Positions 10,878 through 21,848 are shown, numbered from the stretch's first letter. The stretch is DNA of 64,000 nucleotides from Nymphaea colorata (GCF_008831285.2 NC_045150.1:13437868-13501867), one strand, 5' to 3'. Numbers and translations: made by a program. The notes: generated from the sequence alone by a model not told the origin.

Positions 10878-11293
10878 AGTTTGGTGTGCTTGAACTTGGG
10901 ATACTGTGATTCTCTAAAGAAAATACCTGATAGCATCTGTCGCCTAAGTTCTTTGGAGAAGCTCGTTGACGTCTTTAAAGGTGCTCCACTACGGGAACTC
11001 CCAAAAGAAATTGGCAGGTTGACGCTTTAAAGGTGCTCCACTTAAGCCATGGGAAAATGCAAACATTTCTGAAGTCTGTTGGCCTGTTGACAAACCTGCA
11101 AGAGATGGAAGTCATCCAATGCGCGGATTTGAAGATTATCCCAGACATTTTAAATTTGCAAGCCCTGTGAGGTTTACGTCTGAGCGGATGCTCACAGCTG
11201 ATGGATGTTCCTGGCCTTAGCAAACTGAGATGCCTAGAATCCCTGCAACTGAACGGCTGTCGAGCACTAAGGGACATGAATGACATGATGAAG
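10878..11293 (+). pseudogene. Leucine-rich-repeat fragment of an NLR-type resistance gene
   Basis: Two frames read as consecutive plant NLR leucine-rich repeats. 10878-11030 gives LNLGYCDSLKKIPDSICRLS and LRELPKEIGRL. After a frameshift and stop, 11087-11293 gives LTNLQEMEVIQCADLKIIPD, GLRLSGCSQLMDVPGLSKL and LESLQLNGCRALRDM. A TGA interrupts the second block (LQAL*GLRLSG, an Arg to stop change). The end falls on a donor-like AAG|GTAACT. The repeat style (ippDsi.. then sGCs.L.d.pgL) is that of TNL receptors. No NB-ARC domain is found nearby, and the TIR gene is 22 kb away. Confidence 0.8.
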
Positions 11294-11299
11294 GTAACT

Positions 11300-12655
11300 T
11301 CTTTACACATTTATATATCAGTATCGTTTTCATGTACTTCTTGTCGGCCATCATTGTGTTTTATCGATCACAATAAATTAGAGTAAAAAGTAAAAAACTT
11401 TTTCTCTGGTCGTCTTATTAATAGCGGAGCAACATGAGTGTTCACTCGGGTGCATTTTTTAGGTGACTTTTCATATGCTATCGCCTGCGTGCCTCCTTTG
11501 ATGGCATAGATGGCTGAGCATAGAGTTGGTTTTGAGGAATAAAGTTGGCCCACTGCCTATTTACTAAGTAGGCCTGCCAATAGGGGCCAAGATTAAGAGC
11601 AAGGTTAAGAAAATTCTGGCATCATTACTGAATCTATAAATTATATTACAATTATAAGATCTAAACAAATAATCGAAGTGTGATCAAAGCAAAAAAGTAA
11701 TTTTAGTTATTTTCCAATGTCAACAAGAAGAAAGTTCTTTTTTTAAATAAGTTGAATATAACTCAATCCATGTAAACAGAACGCTGAAATTATTGGGGCC
11801 GTGTGGCCCGTAATCAGGGTGTGGCCTGCCAGCTTCTTAACAAGAGGAGGCTGTTCAAGCCCAGGAATTGGGTTGGCTCGGCTCGGCCCTGCCCGGCCCG
11901 ATAACGATTGGGCTCAATCCTGCTCGACATCCAAACCTGAGCAGGTTCAGCAATTAAATTAAAAATATATTTTTAATATAAAAATAATATTTAAATATAA
12001 TTAATCATAATAAAATACTATAATTACATATGTCAGTTAATAAAAAATATTAAAAATTATCAAGTTCACTGTGTTATTAGGCCGACCCGATGCATTTTTT
12101 TCGGGCCTGAGCCAATAATCATAATAAAATATTATAATTATATACAAAAATTAATACAAAATATTAAAAAATTTATCGAGCCCACTCGGGTTATCAGGCC
12201 GACCCGGTGCCCTCTTTTCCGGCCCTAAACCTTGGCCTGAGTCGAGCCGGGTACCTGGTGAAACCCCAACTCGGTGCACAAACTCAGTGCACAACCTTAC
12301 CTATAAGACCTTATTTTGCCTTTACAGCTTGTTAGGCCAAGAATGACGGCCACCTTATCAGCCTGTCTGGCCCGTATAGGTCGGCTGCTATATTTATTAA
12401 GTGTCCTAAAGAAGAGCTTTCATTTCTAGGCCCAACCGCTTAAACTGCTTTGTAGGTCAGTTCGCTTCTTGGCAGATTAGCGTCTATATGTGCTCATATC
12501 AAATATACATATTATATTAAATGTGCATGTATATAGTCAATATCTAATCTTATTTTAAATGTGCACGTACCAGGAGGCTAAGTTTGAACATTGCAAAAAT
12601 CTCAGGTTCCTAGACAGCTGATCGATTCTTCCTGCTCCAAATCCACAGACGATCT
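11300..12655. repeat. Non-coding; GC-rich ends with an AT-rich core and a 114-bp tandem duplication
   Basis: 11810-12290 alternates GC-rich blocks (GGCCCGACCCG-like words) with AT-rich runs. The block starting at 12002 (TAATCATAATAAAA) repeats at 12116. Similar word use recurs at 21530-21850 and 44450-44676, so this is probably a dispersed DNA-transposon-derived repeat. No clear termini were found here. The rest is featureless. Confidence 0.45.
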
Positions 12656-13009
12656 ATGGACATGGTCGGTGATGGTATCTTTTGCACTCCCAATGTGCCC
12701 CGCCTAGGCAACACTCACGTTATTGTTGAGGGCCGTGTGGTACGATCTTCTAGAGTAACCCAGGCTAAGAGCGAGAGGCATGATAATTTCAGGATAATCT
12801 TTGAACCGGCAGAAAGTGATGGGGCACAGACTGAACCAGAAGACGTGATACAGATCGTCAATATTGGAGATTTCATCCCTCGGAAGTTGGAGGATGACAA
12901 AGAGAAAGGAGTCATGGTAGGAGATGGGGGGATACCGAAGGATCGACGTCACATTCGAAGCAGAATGCAACTCCGATGTAGCGAGTTCCGTATCGACTTG
13001 TACAGGTGA
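12656..13009 (+). CDS. Open frame of 117 codons, unidentified
   Basis: A soluble-looking protein, MDMVGDGIFCTPNVP at the start, with a mixed charged middle (EPEDVIQIVNIGDFIPRKL). There is no signal peptide, membrane segment or motif I can name. It begins at an ATG without obvious context. It might be a decayed 3' exon of the LRR gene upstream (TNLs often carry a non-LRR C-terminal exon), but I cannot show that. A 113-codon frame on the other strand overlaps it, which weakens the case. Confidence 0.25.
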   Translation: MDMVGDGIFCTPNVPRLGNTHVIVEGRVVRSSRVTQAKSERHDNFRIIFEPAESDGAQTEPEDVIQIVNIGDFIPRKLEDDKEKGVMVGDGGIPKDRRHIRSRMQLRCSEFRIDLYR

Positions 13010-13813
13010 CGACCGTGAGATCCAAGCGTGTTTGGTATTATACACAGATTAATTTTAGTTAAATGGTTTAACCAATTTATTTGGATAAAACCAAACTAAA
13101 TCTGAATCCAAAAAATAAATTATGTAATTAAAAAATTTTAATTTTTTAATATTTTTTTTCAATTAGTTGGGATGGGTCACGGCCTAAGTCGCCTCCCTCC
13201 CTCCGCCCCGGTATTATGGATCGGTCACATGATACGCATCGACTTATATTGGCTTGTGCAAACCACTTTAAGGAAAAAGTTTTAAACAATATTTGTATTA
13301 AATATTGTTATGCATTTAAAAAAAATTATTTGCTATTAAAATTAATAACTCAACTATATATGTCAGTTGTTAAAATTAGAAAACTTAAAACTTGTTGAAT
13401 CATAGAGAGTATACAATATATCTATCTAAAACAAAAAAATAAAGGATAAATAACAAAACAACATAAAACTATTAGAAACATATCATATTTCCTAATATTA
13501 TATTAATTATAACTAATGAGTTTTAACCGTACCAAATATCAGTCATTTAAATATTTAAAGTAATAGGACTTGTAAGCATTGATGATTTAAACTATCCTTC
13601 AAACGGAGCACTATGTGATATAGAAAGATTTTAATGACAAGAGAGAGAAACTCTTTAAAAATGCTGGACTAGGCATTGTTTTTGAAAAAAATTCATTTTA
13701 AGGTCAGTCGATTTTGTTATTCTCGTCGGAAACGGCTTTTCATCCCTACCGCCACCTCCTCCCTTCTTTTGCGTGTAAGAAACCAATAGAGAGAGAACGA
13801 GAAGCGAGTGAGA

Positions 13814-13872
13814 GTGAGAGGATGAGGGATGAATAGAGAGTGAGAGGATGAGGGATGAATAGAGAGCGAGAG
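13814..13872. repeat. 26-bp minisatellite
   Basis: A GTGAGAGGATGAGGGAT-type unit starts at 13814, repeats at 13840 and begins again, diverged, at 13866. The open frames on the other strand (13655-14024) that read as Ser/Leu-rich peptides are produced by this purine-rich repeat. Confidence 0.7.
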
Positions 13873-13984
13873 AACAAGCGGGTGAGCCAGGGAGCACGAG
13901 AGGGAAGATATAGTGTCGTGGAGTGGAAGAGCAAGCAACAGGGAGACAATTTAGAAGGCATCCATTTTCTTTTTTCTAGTTTGG

Positions 13985-14079
13985 AAATGAGAACCAATAA
14001 TATCATGTCCTCCCTGTTGAGCATCTCAAGGTTTGAAAGATTGATTCACCCCACCTTCTGAGAAAGTTCCACTCAACCC
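13985..14079 (-). pseudogene. LINE reverse-transcriptase fragment, left side of the hAT insertion
   Basis: Removing the hAT element and one target-site copy joins this segment to the LINE fragment at 20160 in the same frame. The joined reading passes from HLIGGE into GTFSEGG, matching the HLI-W...SEGG block common in plant LINE RT C-termini. A second frame further on gives SNLEMLNR, also typical of that region. Confidence 0.55.
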
Positions 14080-14087
14080 TTCCCCGC
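14080..14087. repeat. Target-site duplication of hAT, left copy
   Basis: TTCCCCGC, identical to 20152-20159. The 8-bp length is characteristic of hAT transposons. Confidence 0.85.
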
Positions 14088-15263
14088 TAGGGCTGCACAT
14101 GAGCTGAGTCAGCCCGAGCTTACCCAACTCAGCTCGACTCGACTCAAAAAGCTCGAGCTCGAACTCGACTCAAACTCGAGTCGAGCTCCCTAACACAAGC
14201 TCAGCTCGACTCGATTATACAAAGTCGAGCTCGAGCTCGACTCGCCTAATTCGCTTAACTCGTTTACTTTAGGCGTGGAATGAAATGATGACCAATCTAA
14301 ATGATGACCAGTTCCTTCAATATTGTGAGGAGTGGAATGAAAGAGCATGTGAGCAATCAAAATGATGATCAGTTCTTGGGAAAGAACAAGTTACCTTTCG
14401 GAAGAAGCAATTAGCTTTAGCAGCGTCTGTTTTAAGATTCTGAGAAAAATGAAAAAAGAGAAAAAGGAATGAGAAAGATGAACTCTGGAAATGAAAGGGA
14501 CATTTTGCATATAAGGAGAAATTTAAACAAGAAGCACACCTCTGCAAGCAATCTGTCAGAGTCCCCCGGAGAACGCGCGACTTGAGGAAAATATTTATCC
14601 CTTTCTAAGATCTCTGCCAAAATAAAAAGCAGAAAAACTATTAAGAAGAGGATGAAGGATGTTCAAAACATTGACCCGAGGAAGGAGCATACACCATCGG
14701 GCGTGAGGCAGAGGGTGTTGGTGGGCCGGTGGCGGTGGCAGAGAAGGAAAAGGAGGAGGTCACGAGAGTTTAAGAGAGAGAGAGGCAAAGAAAGAGTGCA
14801 TGAAAGAGAGGGAAACATACCTGATACCAATGGCAGTCCGGCCGGACATTGGAGCTGGTGGCTAGATGCTGAATGTCGGATGGTGGAGCTGGTGTGCAGC
14901 GGACCGGCAGAGTCGCAGAGAGGACTGAGGTCAGACGATGGTCGACGGAAGAGAGAGACGACAAAGAAACGAAAGAATCGAAATGGGAAAACAAAAACTT
15001 AAACAACCAATCAATTTTTACCTAAACCGGTGAAACGGTTTTGATAAGTTTTTGTATCGGTTTTCAAGTTTTAACCAGTTTTATAAAAACGAGTCGAGTC
15101 GAGTATAAACGAGTCGAATTCCTAATACTCGAACTCGACTCTTTTATTGTTTCGAGTTTTTTTTGTAAGCTCAAACTCGACTTGTTTATAAACGAGTCAA
15201 GCTCGAGCTGAGTTTTTCCGAGCGAGTTCGAGTCGAGCCCAAGTTGGCTCGACTCGTTGTGCA

Positions 15264-15538
15264 TGTTAAAACTTGGAAGAAGAAGGGAGAACAATTTTTT
15301 AACGTGGTTCAGCCTTACGCTTACATCCACGACTCTGCAACTTCTCTCATTTTTGAGAGATGCAGGTTCCACTATTTAATAATGTGGGATTACATTTGAA
15401 TAGATACGATTGCCTACATAATAGCTGATTTTCAGCTTTGGATTTGGCAAACATATATTTTCTTTCTTTATCTTGTTCATCACTGTTTTTGTCAAGTTTT
15501 CACGAGAGATTTGATTGTGATTTCCTTTCATCTTAACA
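15264..15538 (-). repeat. 3' LTR of the nested Copia element
   Basis: Starts TGTTAAAAC and ends TTAACA. Preceded by target duplication GTGCA at 15259-15263. Confidence 0.92.
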
Positions 15539-15846
15539 CGCCCCCAAAAGCTAATCTCTATGGAAATGAGATTGAGCTTGTCTCGAAGAAATGTGAATCG
15601 AGGTCCTGGCCAAGACTTGGTTAAAATGTCTGCAAGTGTTCATTCGAAGGGATGAAGTTAATTTGAATTTCTTTCCTTGCGACCTTCTCCCGGACGAAAT
15701 GAAAATCAACTTCTATATGCTTTGTACGAGCGTGAAAGACTGGATTTGCTGCAAGATAGGTTGCTCCCAAGTTGTCACACCATATTTCTGGTTTTAATAA
15801 ATTAGGTATGTGCAGCTCTTGAAGAATTTGTTGTAGCCAACTAATT

Positions 15847-17011
15847 TCAGCAACGACTTCCGCCTGGCTTTATATTCAGCCTCCTTACTAGATTTAGCCA
15901 CTGTTCGTTGTTTGGATGAACTCCATGAGATAAGATTAGCTCCAAGAAAGGTAAGATACCCACCAGTAGATCGGCGGTCATCTGGACACCCTGCCCAATC
16001 AGCATCAGCATACCCAGATAACTTAAAACACTCTTAGTAATATGAAGGCCAAGATTTAAAGTGCCTTTAAGATATCTCAAGATCGTTTCACATAACTCAA
16101 TGTTCCTCAGTCGGATCATGCATAAATTGGCAAGCTTTATTCACTGCAAAAGCGATGTCAGGCCTTGTAAATGTGGCATATAACAGCCCCCCAACTATAC
16201 TTCTGTAAGTAGATGGTTCTTTGAAAGGATGTCCGTTGTATTTTGACGGTGTGGAGTTAACTATGGCAGGAGTAACCGTTGGTTTTGCTTCTTCCATATT
16301 GGAATGGTGAAGAAGATCTTTAATATATTTGCACTGAGATAGAATTAAGCCTTTTTCTGATGCACCAATTTCAATACCGAGGAAGTAGTGAATGGATCCA
16401 AGATCTTTAATAGAGAACTCCGATGCAAAAGCAGATATAAGATTGTGAATATAATCATTGGAGCTTCCTGTGATAATAATATCATCAACATAAATTAGTA
16501 CGAGTGTAGTTTGATTATTGCTATTAGCAATAAATAGAGAGGAATCTGCCTTGGAGTTATGAAATCCTGATTTTGTCAGATATATCCTCAACCTGTCATA
16601 CCATGCTCGTGGAGCCTGCTTAAGACCATATAATGCTTTCTGCAATTCGCATACATAATGTGGTGTACGTTTATCTTCAAATCCTGGGGGTTGCATCATA
16701 TATACATCCTCTTGCAGTGTTCCATGAAGAAAGGCATTGTTGACTTCTAGTTGTCGAATGGTCCACCCACGACTTACAGCAATAGAGAGAACTAGTCGAA
16801 TGGTAGTGGGTCTGACCACTGGACTATATGTCTCAAAGTAGTCTACCCCTTCTTGTTGACTATAGCCCTTGGCGACCAATCTAGCCTTGTGACGAGCAAT
16901 AGATCCATTAGCATTGCATTTGAGTTTATAGATCCATTTGCACCCAATCATATTTTTGTCAATTGGTGGAGGAACTAAGTTCCAAGTTTGATTTCGATGT
17001 AGGGCAGACAT
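15847..17011 (-). pseudogene. Copia reverse transcriptase and RNase H
   Basis: The RT frame (17011-16097, 304 codons) starts near [14 protein letters not shown]. It carries [54 protein letters not shown] and the catalytic YVDDIIITG, then [17 protein letters not shown] frame break near 16110 leads into the RNase H region on 16119-15847, which is itself truncated. The RT active-site Asp pair is intact, but the coding chain is interrupted by stops and shifts. Confidence 0.9.
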
Positions 17012-17027
17012 CTCTCATTCATGGCAT

Positions 17028-18601
17028 TCATCCATTTGGCATTGTGCTGAGCTTGTTGAAAGTATGAGGTTCCTCGTCTTCTTGACTTGCTCTAGTGGAA
17101 TGAGATGCTAGAAAGGAGAAAGGAACTCTTGGACGTCTTGTGCCATCTTGTGATCTGGTCACCATGTGGTGAGTGCGTTGTGGCACTTGATTTTCAATTT
17201 CTGCATCATTGGATGTCTCATGCAAATCTTGCTGAGGGATCACTTGGTCATCTTCTTGTCTAGGAAGTGTGTCGTTAAGAGGATTTGGCAGCTCAATGAT
17301 CTCATTATGTGACACGTTTGTTGGAGATGGTTTTTCCTCTTGCAGCCATTTAGCTATATCTGGAGCACAAAAATTCTTCTTTCGAAATAGAAAATGATCT
17401 TCATCAAATAATACATGATGAGAGATGATAGTCTTCCTAGAGATTGGATCATAACAGAGATAGCCTTTGCAGCAAGTGCCATATCCAATAAAAACGCATG
17501 CCTTGGATTTTGGAGCTAGCTTGTTCAACCGATAAGACGCTAAGGCCGGATAGCATGTACATCCAAACACACAAGATATTTTAAATCTGGTTTGTGTTTC
17601 AGTAGCATTTCGTACGGAGACTTCTTCCCAAGTTGAAAAGAAGGAAGACGATTGATAACATGTACGGCAGTCTTGAAGGCGTCAAACCATAAAAAATCTT
17701 TTAGGAAGCATGTGACATCATGGTGAGGCCAGTTTCAACCACACGTCGATGTTTACGCTCGACAACACCGTTCTGTTGATGGGTATGTGGGCAAGATATT
17801 CTCCTTTTAATTCCATGATCATTGAGAAATTGAGAGAACTCGTGGCTCATGAACTCTCCCACTCCATCACTCTGAAAAATTTTTAATTTCCATCCAATCT
17901 GATTTTCAACTATGTTTTTGAGTTTTTGAAACATTGGAAAATGTCCGACTTCTTGGTGAGAGGAAAGATCCATGAAAATTTGGAATAATCATCAACAATC
18001 AACAAATAATACCAGTACCCTCTCTAGACACTGAGGAGCTGCCCCCATAAATCCGCATGCACAATTTCAAGAGGAAAACTAGCAACTTTATTGGAACTTT
18101 CAAATGGTAAGCAATGCATTTTTCCAACCACACAACTAGAACAAAAATCAGCATGCTGAAAATGTTTAAATAAAGAAGATGTCTGATTCAAAAGATCAAT
18201 ATTCTAGAGCTAGGATGACCGAGGCGACAATGCCAAACCGTGGCCTCTTTATTCCTTGTTAAAGTAGACAATGCTTGATATCTTGAGGATTGTTCTCTTG
18301 TCTGCTGCACACCAGTCCGTTTCCCACCATGCGAGTCTAACGATGAGGTCCAGACATAAAGTCCATGCCTATTCAGTCCTTGATGAAGAGTGTGTTTGGT
18401 CTGCATATCCTTAACCAGGAATTTATGAGGATAAAATTCAAAAAAGCAATGATTGTCTCTAGTGAATTTTGCTACGGATAGCAGATTTTTAGCAATTCCA
18501 GGAACATAGAGAACATGAGGCAAATTACATTTTGTTCCATTAGTAGAGATAGAGGCATTACCAATATTGGAGATACGAGTATTAGATCCATTTGCGACCA
18601 T
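17028..18601 (-). pseudogene. Copia protease-end and integrase fragments
   Basis: Three frames. 18601-18188 has the post-protease block (PHVLYVPGIAKNLLSVAKF, then WHCRLGHPSSRI, the start of the zinc finger). 17973-17701 has the integrase core (IFQSDGVGEF, QQNGVVERKHRRVVE). 17570-17028 has the C-terminal block (FGCTCYPALASYRLNKLAPK, VFIGYG). Stops and frameshifts separate them. The protease DTG site upstream of the first block is absent, because the sequence switches to inverted leader at 18602. Confidence 0.88.
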
Positions 18602-18613
18602 GGTATCAGAGCC
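18602..18613 (+). promoter_or_regulatory. Primer-binding site in inverted orientation
   Basis: TGGTATCAGAGC reads on plus although the element's LTRs and pol read on minus. It marks one edge of the inverted leader-gag segment; the other edge also carries this site. Confidence 0.85.
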
Positions 18614-19358
18614 ATTGATTCCTCTATACCATCATTGGAAAGGCATCTTTATTTAGCAAGTTCTGGTTGGTACTTTGTTCATCCACAGAGAACGTGTCGT
18701 TCCTGTTCTTCTACACATCGTTGCCAGTGTCGACCTTCATACTGCTCAGAAGACACCCCCTGCTCGTTGCGGTTCCAGGGAGCCCATCCTCGATCAGATC
18801 CGTCGCCTTAGTCAGCCGGAATCTCTTACTTTCCGGCGGCCTCTCCTGCAGCTTCCTTCAGCATGTGAAACAGGGGAAACCGTCGTCCACTCTTCACTTC
18901 AAAAATCTGGCGCTATCTCCACGGTTGTCGTTCCACCTTGAGCTTTCAAAGAAACCATCGCCAGGAAGTCCTCTTTCCAAGGACCAGTGCTCGACCGGAT
19001 CCGTGGTCTGAGCCGGCCGGAATCGCCGTTTTCCGGCCGCCACTCCTACAGTTTTCCTTCAGAGCATGAAACAGGGAAAACCATCATCCGACCTCCACTT
19101 CAAAATTCCAGCGCTGTCTCTACGCTCGTCCGTTCACCTCGAGCTTGCACAGGTATCATCGCCAGGGATTCTCTTTCCATCGGACCGGTACTCGACAAGA
19201 TCCGTCGCCTGAGCCAGCCGGAATCTCCTGTTTTCTGGCCGCCTGCCCTGCAGTTTTTCAACCGCCTATCTGTGGCTCCCCTGCTTGCAGCACTCTGTTT
19301 TCGGCGTTATATTGAGGAGATATTGCTGAATAACGACTCTCGTGGTGTCTGAGTCTCC
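18614..19358 (+). repeat. Copia leader with 201-bp tandem repeats
   Basis: A GC-rich leader before gag. A unit starting CTCGATCAGATCC at 18789 recurs at 18990 and 19191 (period 201 bp), the last copy partial. Because 201 is a multiple of three, the unit reads in frame as a 67-residue repeat (ILDQIRRLSQPES, MLDRIRGLSRPES, VLDKIRRLSQPES) within open frames 18675-18941 and 18987-19352. Confidence 0.8.
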
Positions 19359-19865
19359 ATGGCAGCAGCAAATCCTTCCTCGTTGTTATCAAATACAGGT
19401 TCCATCTCGCTTTCATCTCAGTCGATGTTTCAATGGAATGCCTTTTCTAGTCTTGTTTCAGTCAAACTAGATAGTTTCAACTATTTATTATGGAGATCGC
19501 AGATAGAATCTGTCATGTTCAGCCAAGATTTGATTAAATTTGTGGATGGTTCTTGTCCTGATCCAAAACAATTTATTGAAGAAGGAGCAAACAATGTTGT
19601 TAACCCTGAGTTTATTGTTTGGAAGCGAGCATATCAGTTAGCCTTGAGCTGGATCAAGGCTATTGTAGACAACTCTGTTTTAGGACAAATCATTAGATCT
19701 CCCACTTCTAAAGATGCATGGATCCAATTGGAAAAATCTTATGCTTCACAATCTAGTATGCAGATTTTACAGCTGAAACGAGATCTTCAAGACGTGCGGA
19801 AGGGAGATCTCCCCATGGTAGAATACTTGAATAAAGTCAGATTTCTTGCTGATGCTCTGATACCA
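19359..19865 (+). pseudogene. Copia gag N-terminal part, inverted relative to pol
   Basis: 170-codon frame: FSSLVSVKLDSFNYLLWRSQ, then FVDGSCPDPKQF and QLKRDLQDVRKGDLPMVEYL, typical of plant Copia gag. It stops at VRFLADAL, where the sequence runs into the complement of the primer-binding site (GCTCTGATACCA, 19854-19865). The six bases GCTCTG belong to both gag and the site, a microhomology at the junction. Confidence 0.88.
19854..19865 (-). promoter_or_regulatory. Primer-binding site next to the 5' LTR
   Basis: Complement of TGGTATCAGAGC, directly inside the right LTR, in the orientation expected for a minus-strand element. Confidence 0.9.
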
Positions 19866-20140
19866 TGTTAAAACTTGGAAGAAGAAGGGAGAACAATTTT
19901 TTAATGTGGTTCAGCCTTATGCTTACATCCACGACTCTGCAACTTCTCTCACTTTTGAGAGATGCAGGTTCCACTATTTAATCATGTGGGATTACATTTG
20001 AATAGATACAATTGCCTACGTAATAGCTGATTTTCAGCTTTGGATTTGGCAAACATATATTTTCTTTCTTTATCTTGTTCATCACTGTTTTTGTCAAGTT
20101 TATCACGAGAGATTTGATTGTGATTTCCTTTCATCTAACA
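19866..20140 (-). repeat. 5' LTR of the nested Copia element
   Basis: 275 bp, near-identical to 15264-15538. Followed by target duplication GTGCA and the last six bases of the hAT element. Confidence 0.92.
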
Positions 20141-20159
20141 GTGCAGCCCTATTCCCCGC

Positions 20160-20810
20160 CAATCAAGTGGGGCATATGCTCGTTGCCCAATTGCCACCAA
20201 AGAAAATTTGCCATAACTGAATTTAACCTTTGCATAATGCACTGTGGTAACTTGTACATTCTAAACCAACAGTTAGGAGCTTCCCAATAACATGCTTTAG
20301 AAGGCTTTTGGCCGGCGGCATATGACAGGCAGTTGGCCTTCCAACTCCCAAGTTTGCCCTTGACTTTCTCTTCTGGAGGCATGCCTAGGCCTCGTCCAAC
20401 TTGCCATTAAAGAGGGTAATCCCAGGTAAGTCAAAGGAATGTGCTTCACCTTGAATGGAATGAGTGTGGACTTTGGTGAGTAAATCGTGATTTCAACCTT
20501 CAACTCTGATTTGTTTATGATAGATTGGGGATGCAACACATCTTTCTTTTTTGTTCAGCGAAAAATTATGAGGTCATATGTGGACACTACTCTTCGAAGT
20601 GGAAGGGACATAGCACCCTATTCCCGTAGTCTTGGATAGAGATTAGATTTATGACCCTTTCTTGCTTCAACTTTTTTGTTAGCATTCTTAATAACCACTA
20701 TGAACAAGTAAAGTGATGGTAGATCACCATGACAAAACCTCTTTGGCAATTGAAGAATTTGCTTTCTCTACGATCAATGACCCCCTTGAGAAGTGATGGA
20801 GATGTCGGCA
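20160..20810 (-). pseudogene. LINE reverse-transcriptase C-terminal fragment
   Basis: Minus-strand frames with many breaks read as the plant L1-type RT thumb: CHGDLPSLYLFIVVI (from the usual QGDPLSP-LF block), IPLTYLGLPSLMASW, GSWKANCLSYAAGQ and MYKLPQCIMQRLNSVMANFL. The homologous stretch of a second copy lies at 28330-28700. The hAT element inserted into this LINE, whose continuation is at 13985-14079. Confidence 0.75.
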
Positions 20811-21520
20811 TTATTGCCTACATCCACGAGGAAGGAGATGAGCTTCATTATGTGATAGATGCTGCTCCATGTTACATTCCCTTGCTCTGTTACATTCACG
20901 TTTTAAAGACAAGGGTGAAGGCTGAGAGATAAGGATAACAATTACCTAGCCAATCGAGAATAATTCAAGATGGCAACATATCCTACTGATCTCGGTAACA
21001 GGATCTGCTGCCTAACAGATTTTACCGAGTGAAAAAGACACGCGTGCTACTACACCTCCTTCCATAATAAGTGAACAATCTCCCCCTCAAGTTAGGTGGA
21101 CATATGTTTATCGGTCCCAACTTGTGAATTATAAATTGATGTTTCTCCTTTGCCAAACTTTTGGTAAATATTCATTTGATCTTCTTCTAATAGTTCTAGA
21201 CCAAAATTCACATACTCTTCTGGTTTCTGGATTTTTTCTAGGAACTAGAACTGAATCTGGTTTGCAAGGATTAGGTGGTTAATTGATTGCCAATAGTTAT
21301 TTTTCTGGGCTTCTAGTTATGCTTTCCTTTTTGCTTCCCTTACCTACAGGTAACAGTCATTCAGGTAGTATAATTTGGATTCTCATAAAAATCTGAGTTC
21401 TTTTAGGGCTGTTTGGCAACAGTTATTTCATGTATTTGCTTGGGCAGATTTATAACATATGTTTCATGAACATATCAAATCTATTCAAATATTTAAGTAT
21501 ATATATGAAACAATTATATA
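20811..21520. other. Non-coding stretch, nothing recognised
   Basis: Ordinary AT-rich sequence. The 67-codon frame at 20729-20932 overlaps the LINE relic antisense and is not supported. Confidence 0.45.
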
Positions 21521-21524
21521 ACCC

Positions 21525-21848
21525 CACGGACCGGTACCCAGCCTCTCTTGAGTAAGCCTAAGTACCCGGCCTGATCGGGGCCAGGTCTGGACCCGTAACA
21601 ATTGGCTCGAGCCGACCTGATAACAGGTTCAGCTGATTTATTTTTTAATATTATTTTTTATTTGATAATGATATATATTTATTATATAAAAATATATTTT
21701 ACATTTACACATTTTTATTTTATATTAAAAAGATATATTTTTTTTTAATTTTAACCAGTGGAACCAAACCCGAGCTGGAATGTAGGGTATCAACTATCAA
21801 GCCGAGTTAGAACTCTATTTTCAAGTGTCGATCGGGCCAGAAGCCATC
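21525..21848. repeat. GC-flanked AT-rich repeat, probably DNA-transposon derived
   Basis: Words such as ACCCGGCCTGATCGGGGCC flank a very AT-rich core, resembling 11810-12290 and 44450-44676. No clean termini are visible. Confidence 0.35.

Larger units (their letters stand above)
15264..20140 (-). mobile_element. Copia retrotransposon with inverted gag segment, inside hAT
   Basis: Two near-identical 275-bp LTRs (15264-15538 and 19866-20140), both TG...CA, are flanked by a perfect 5-bp duplication GTGCA (15259-15263 and 20141-20145). The LTRs differ at only a handful of positions, so the insertion is fairly young. Protease-end, integrase, RT and RNase H run on minus (18601 to 15850). The 5' leader and gag run on plus (18602-19853). 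The gag C-terminus, zinc knuckle and protease active site are missing. The polypurine tract lies next to the left LTR (complement of CGCCCCCAAAAG, 15539). Confidence 0.92.
14088..20151. mobile_element. Non-autonomous hAT transposon split by a Copia insertion
   Basis: Left terminus TAGGGCTGCACA (14088-14099). The right terminus is its complement, ending at 20151, flanked by a perfect 8-bp duplication. The element's own sequence is 14088-15263 plus 20146-20151, about 1.18 kb. Both subterminal zones (14100-14270 and 15080-15258) are packed with GAGCTCGA/GACTCGA words that pair as long inverted repeats, as expected for transposase-binding regions. No transposase is recognisable. The 116-codon frame at 14652-15002 is Arg-rich and looks like chance. 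The right terminal repeat itself is broken by the Copia element at GTGCA. Confidence 0.85.

Noticed and set aside
14652-15002. 116-codon Arg/Lys-rich frame inside the hAT element as a transposase
   Set aside because: No hAT dimerisation or catalytic motif; composition follows the GA-rich strand.
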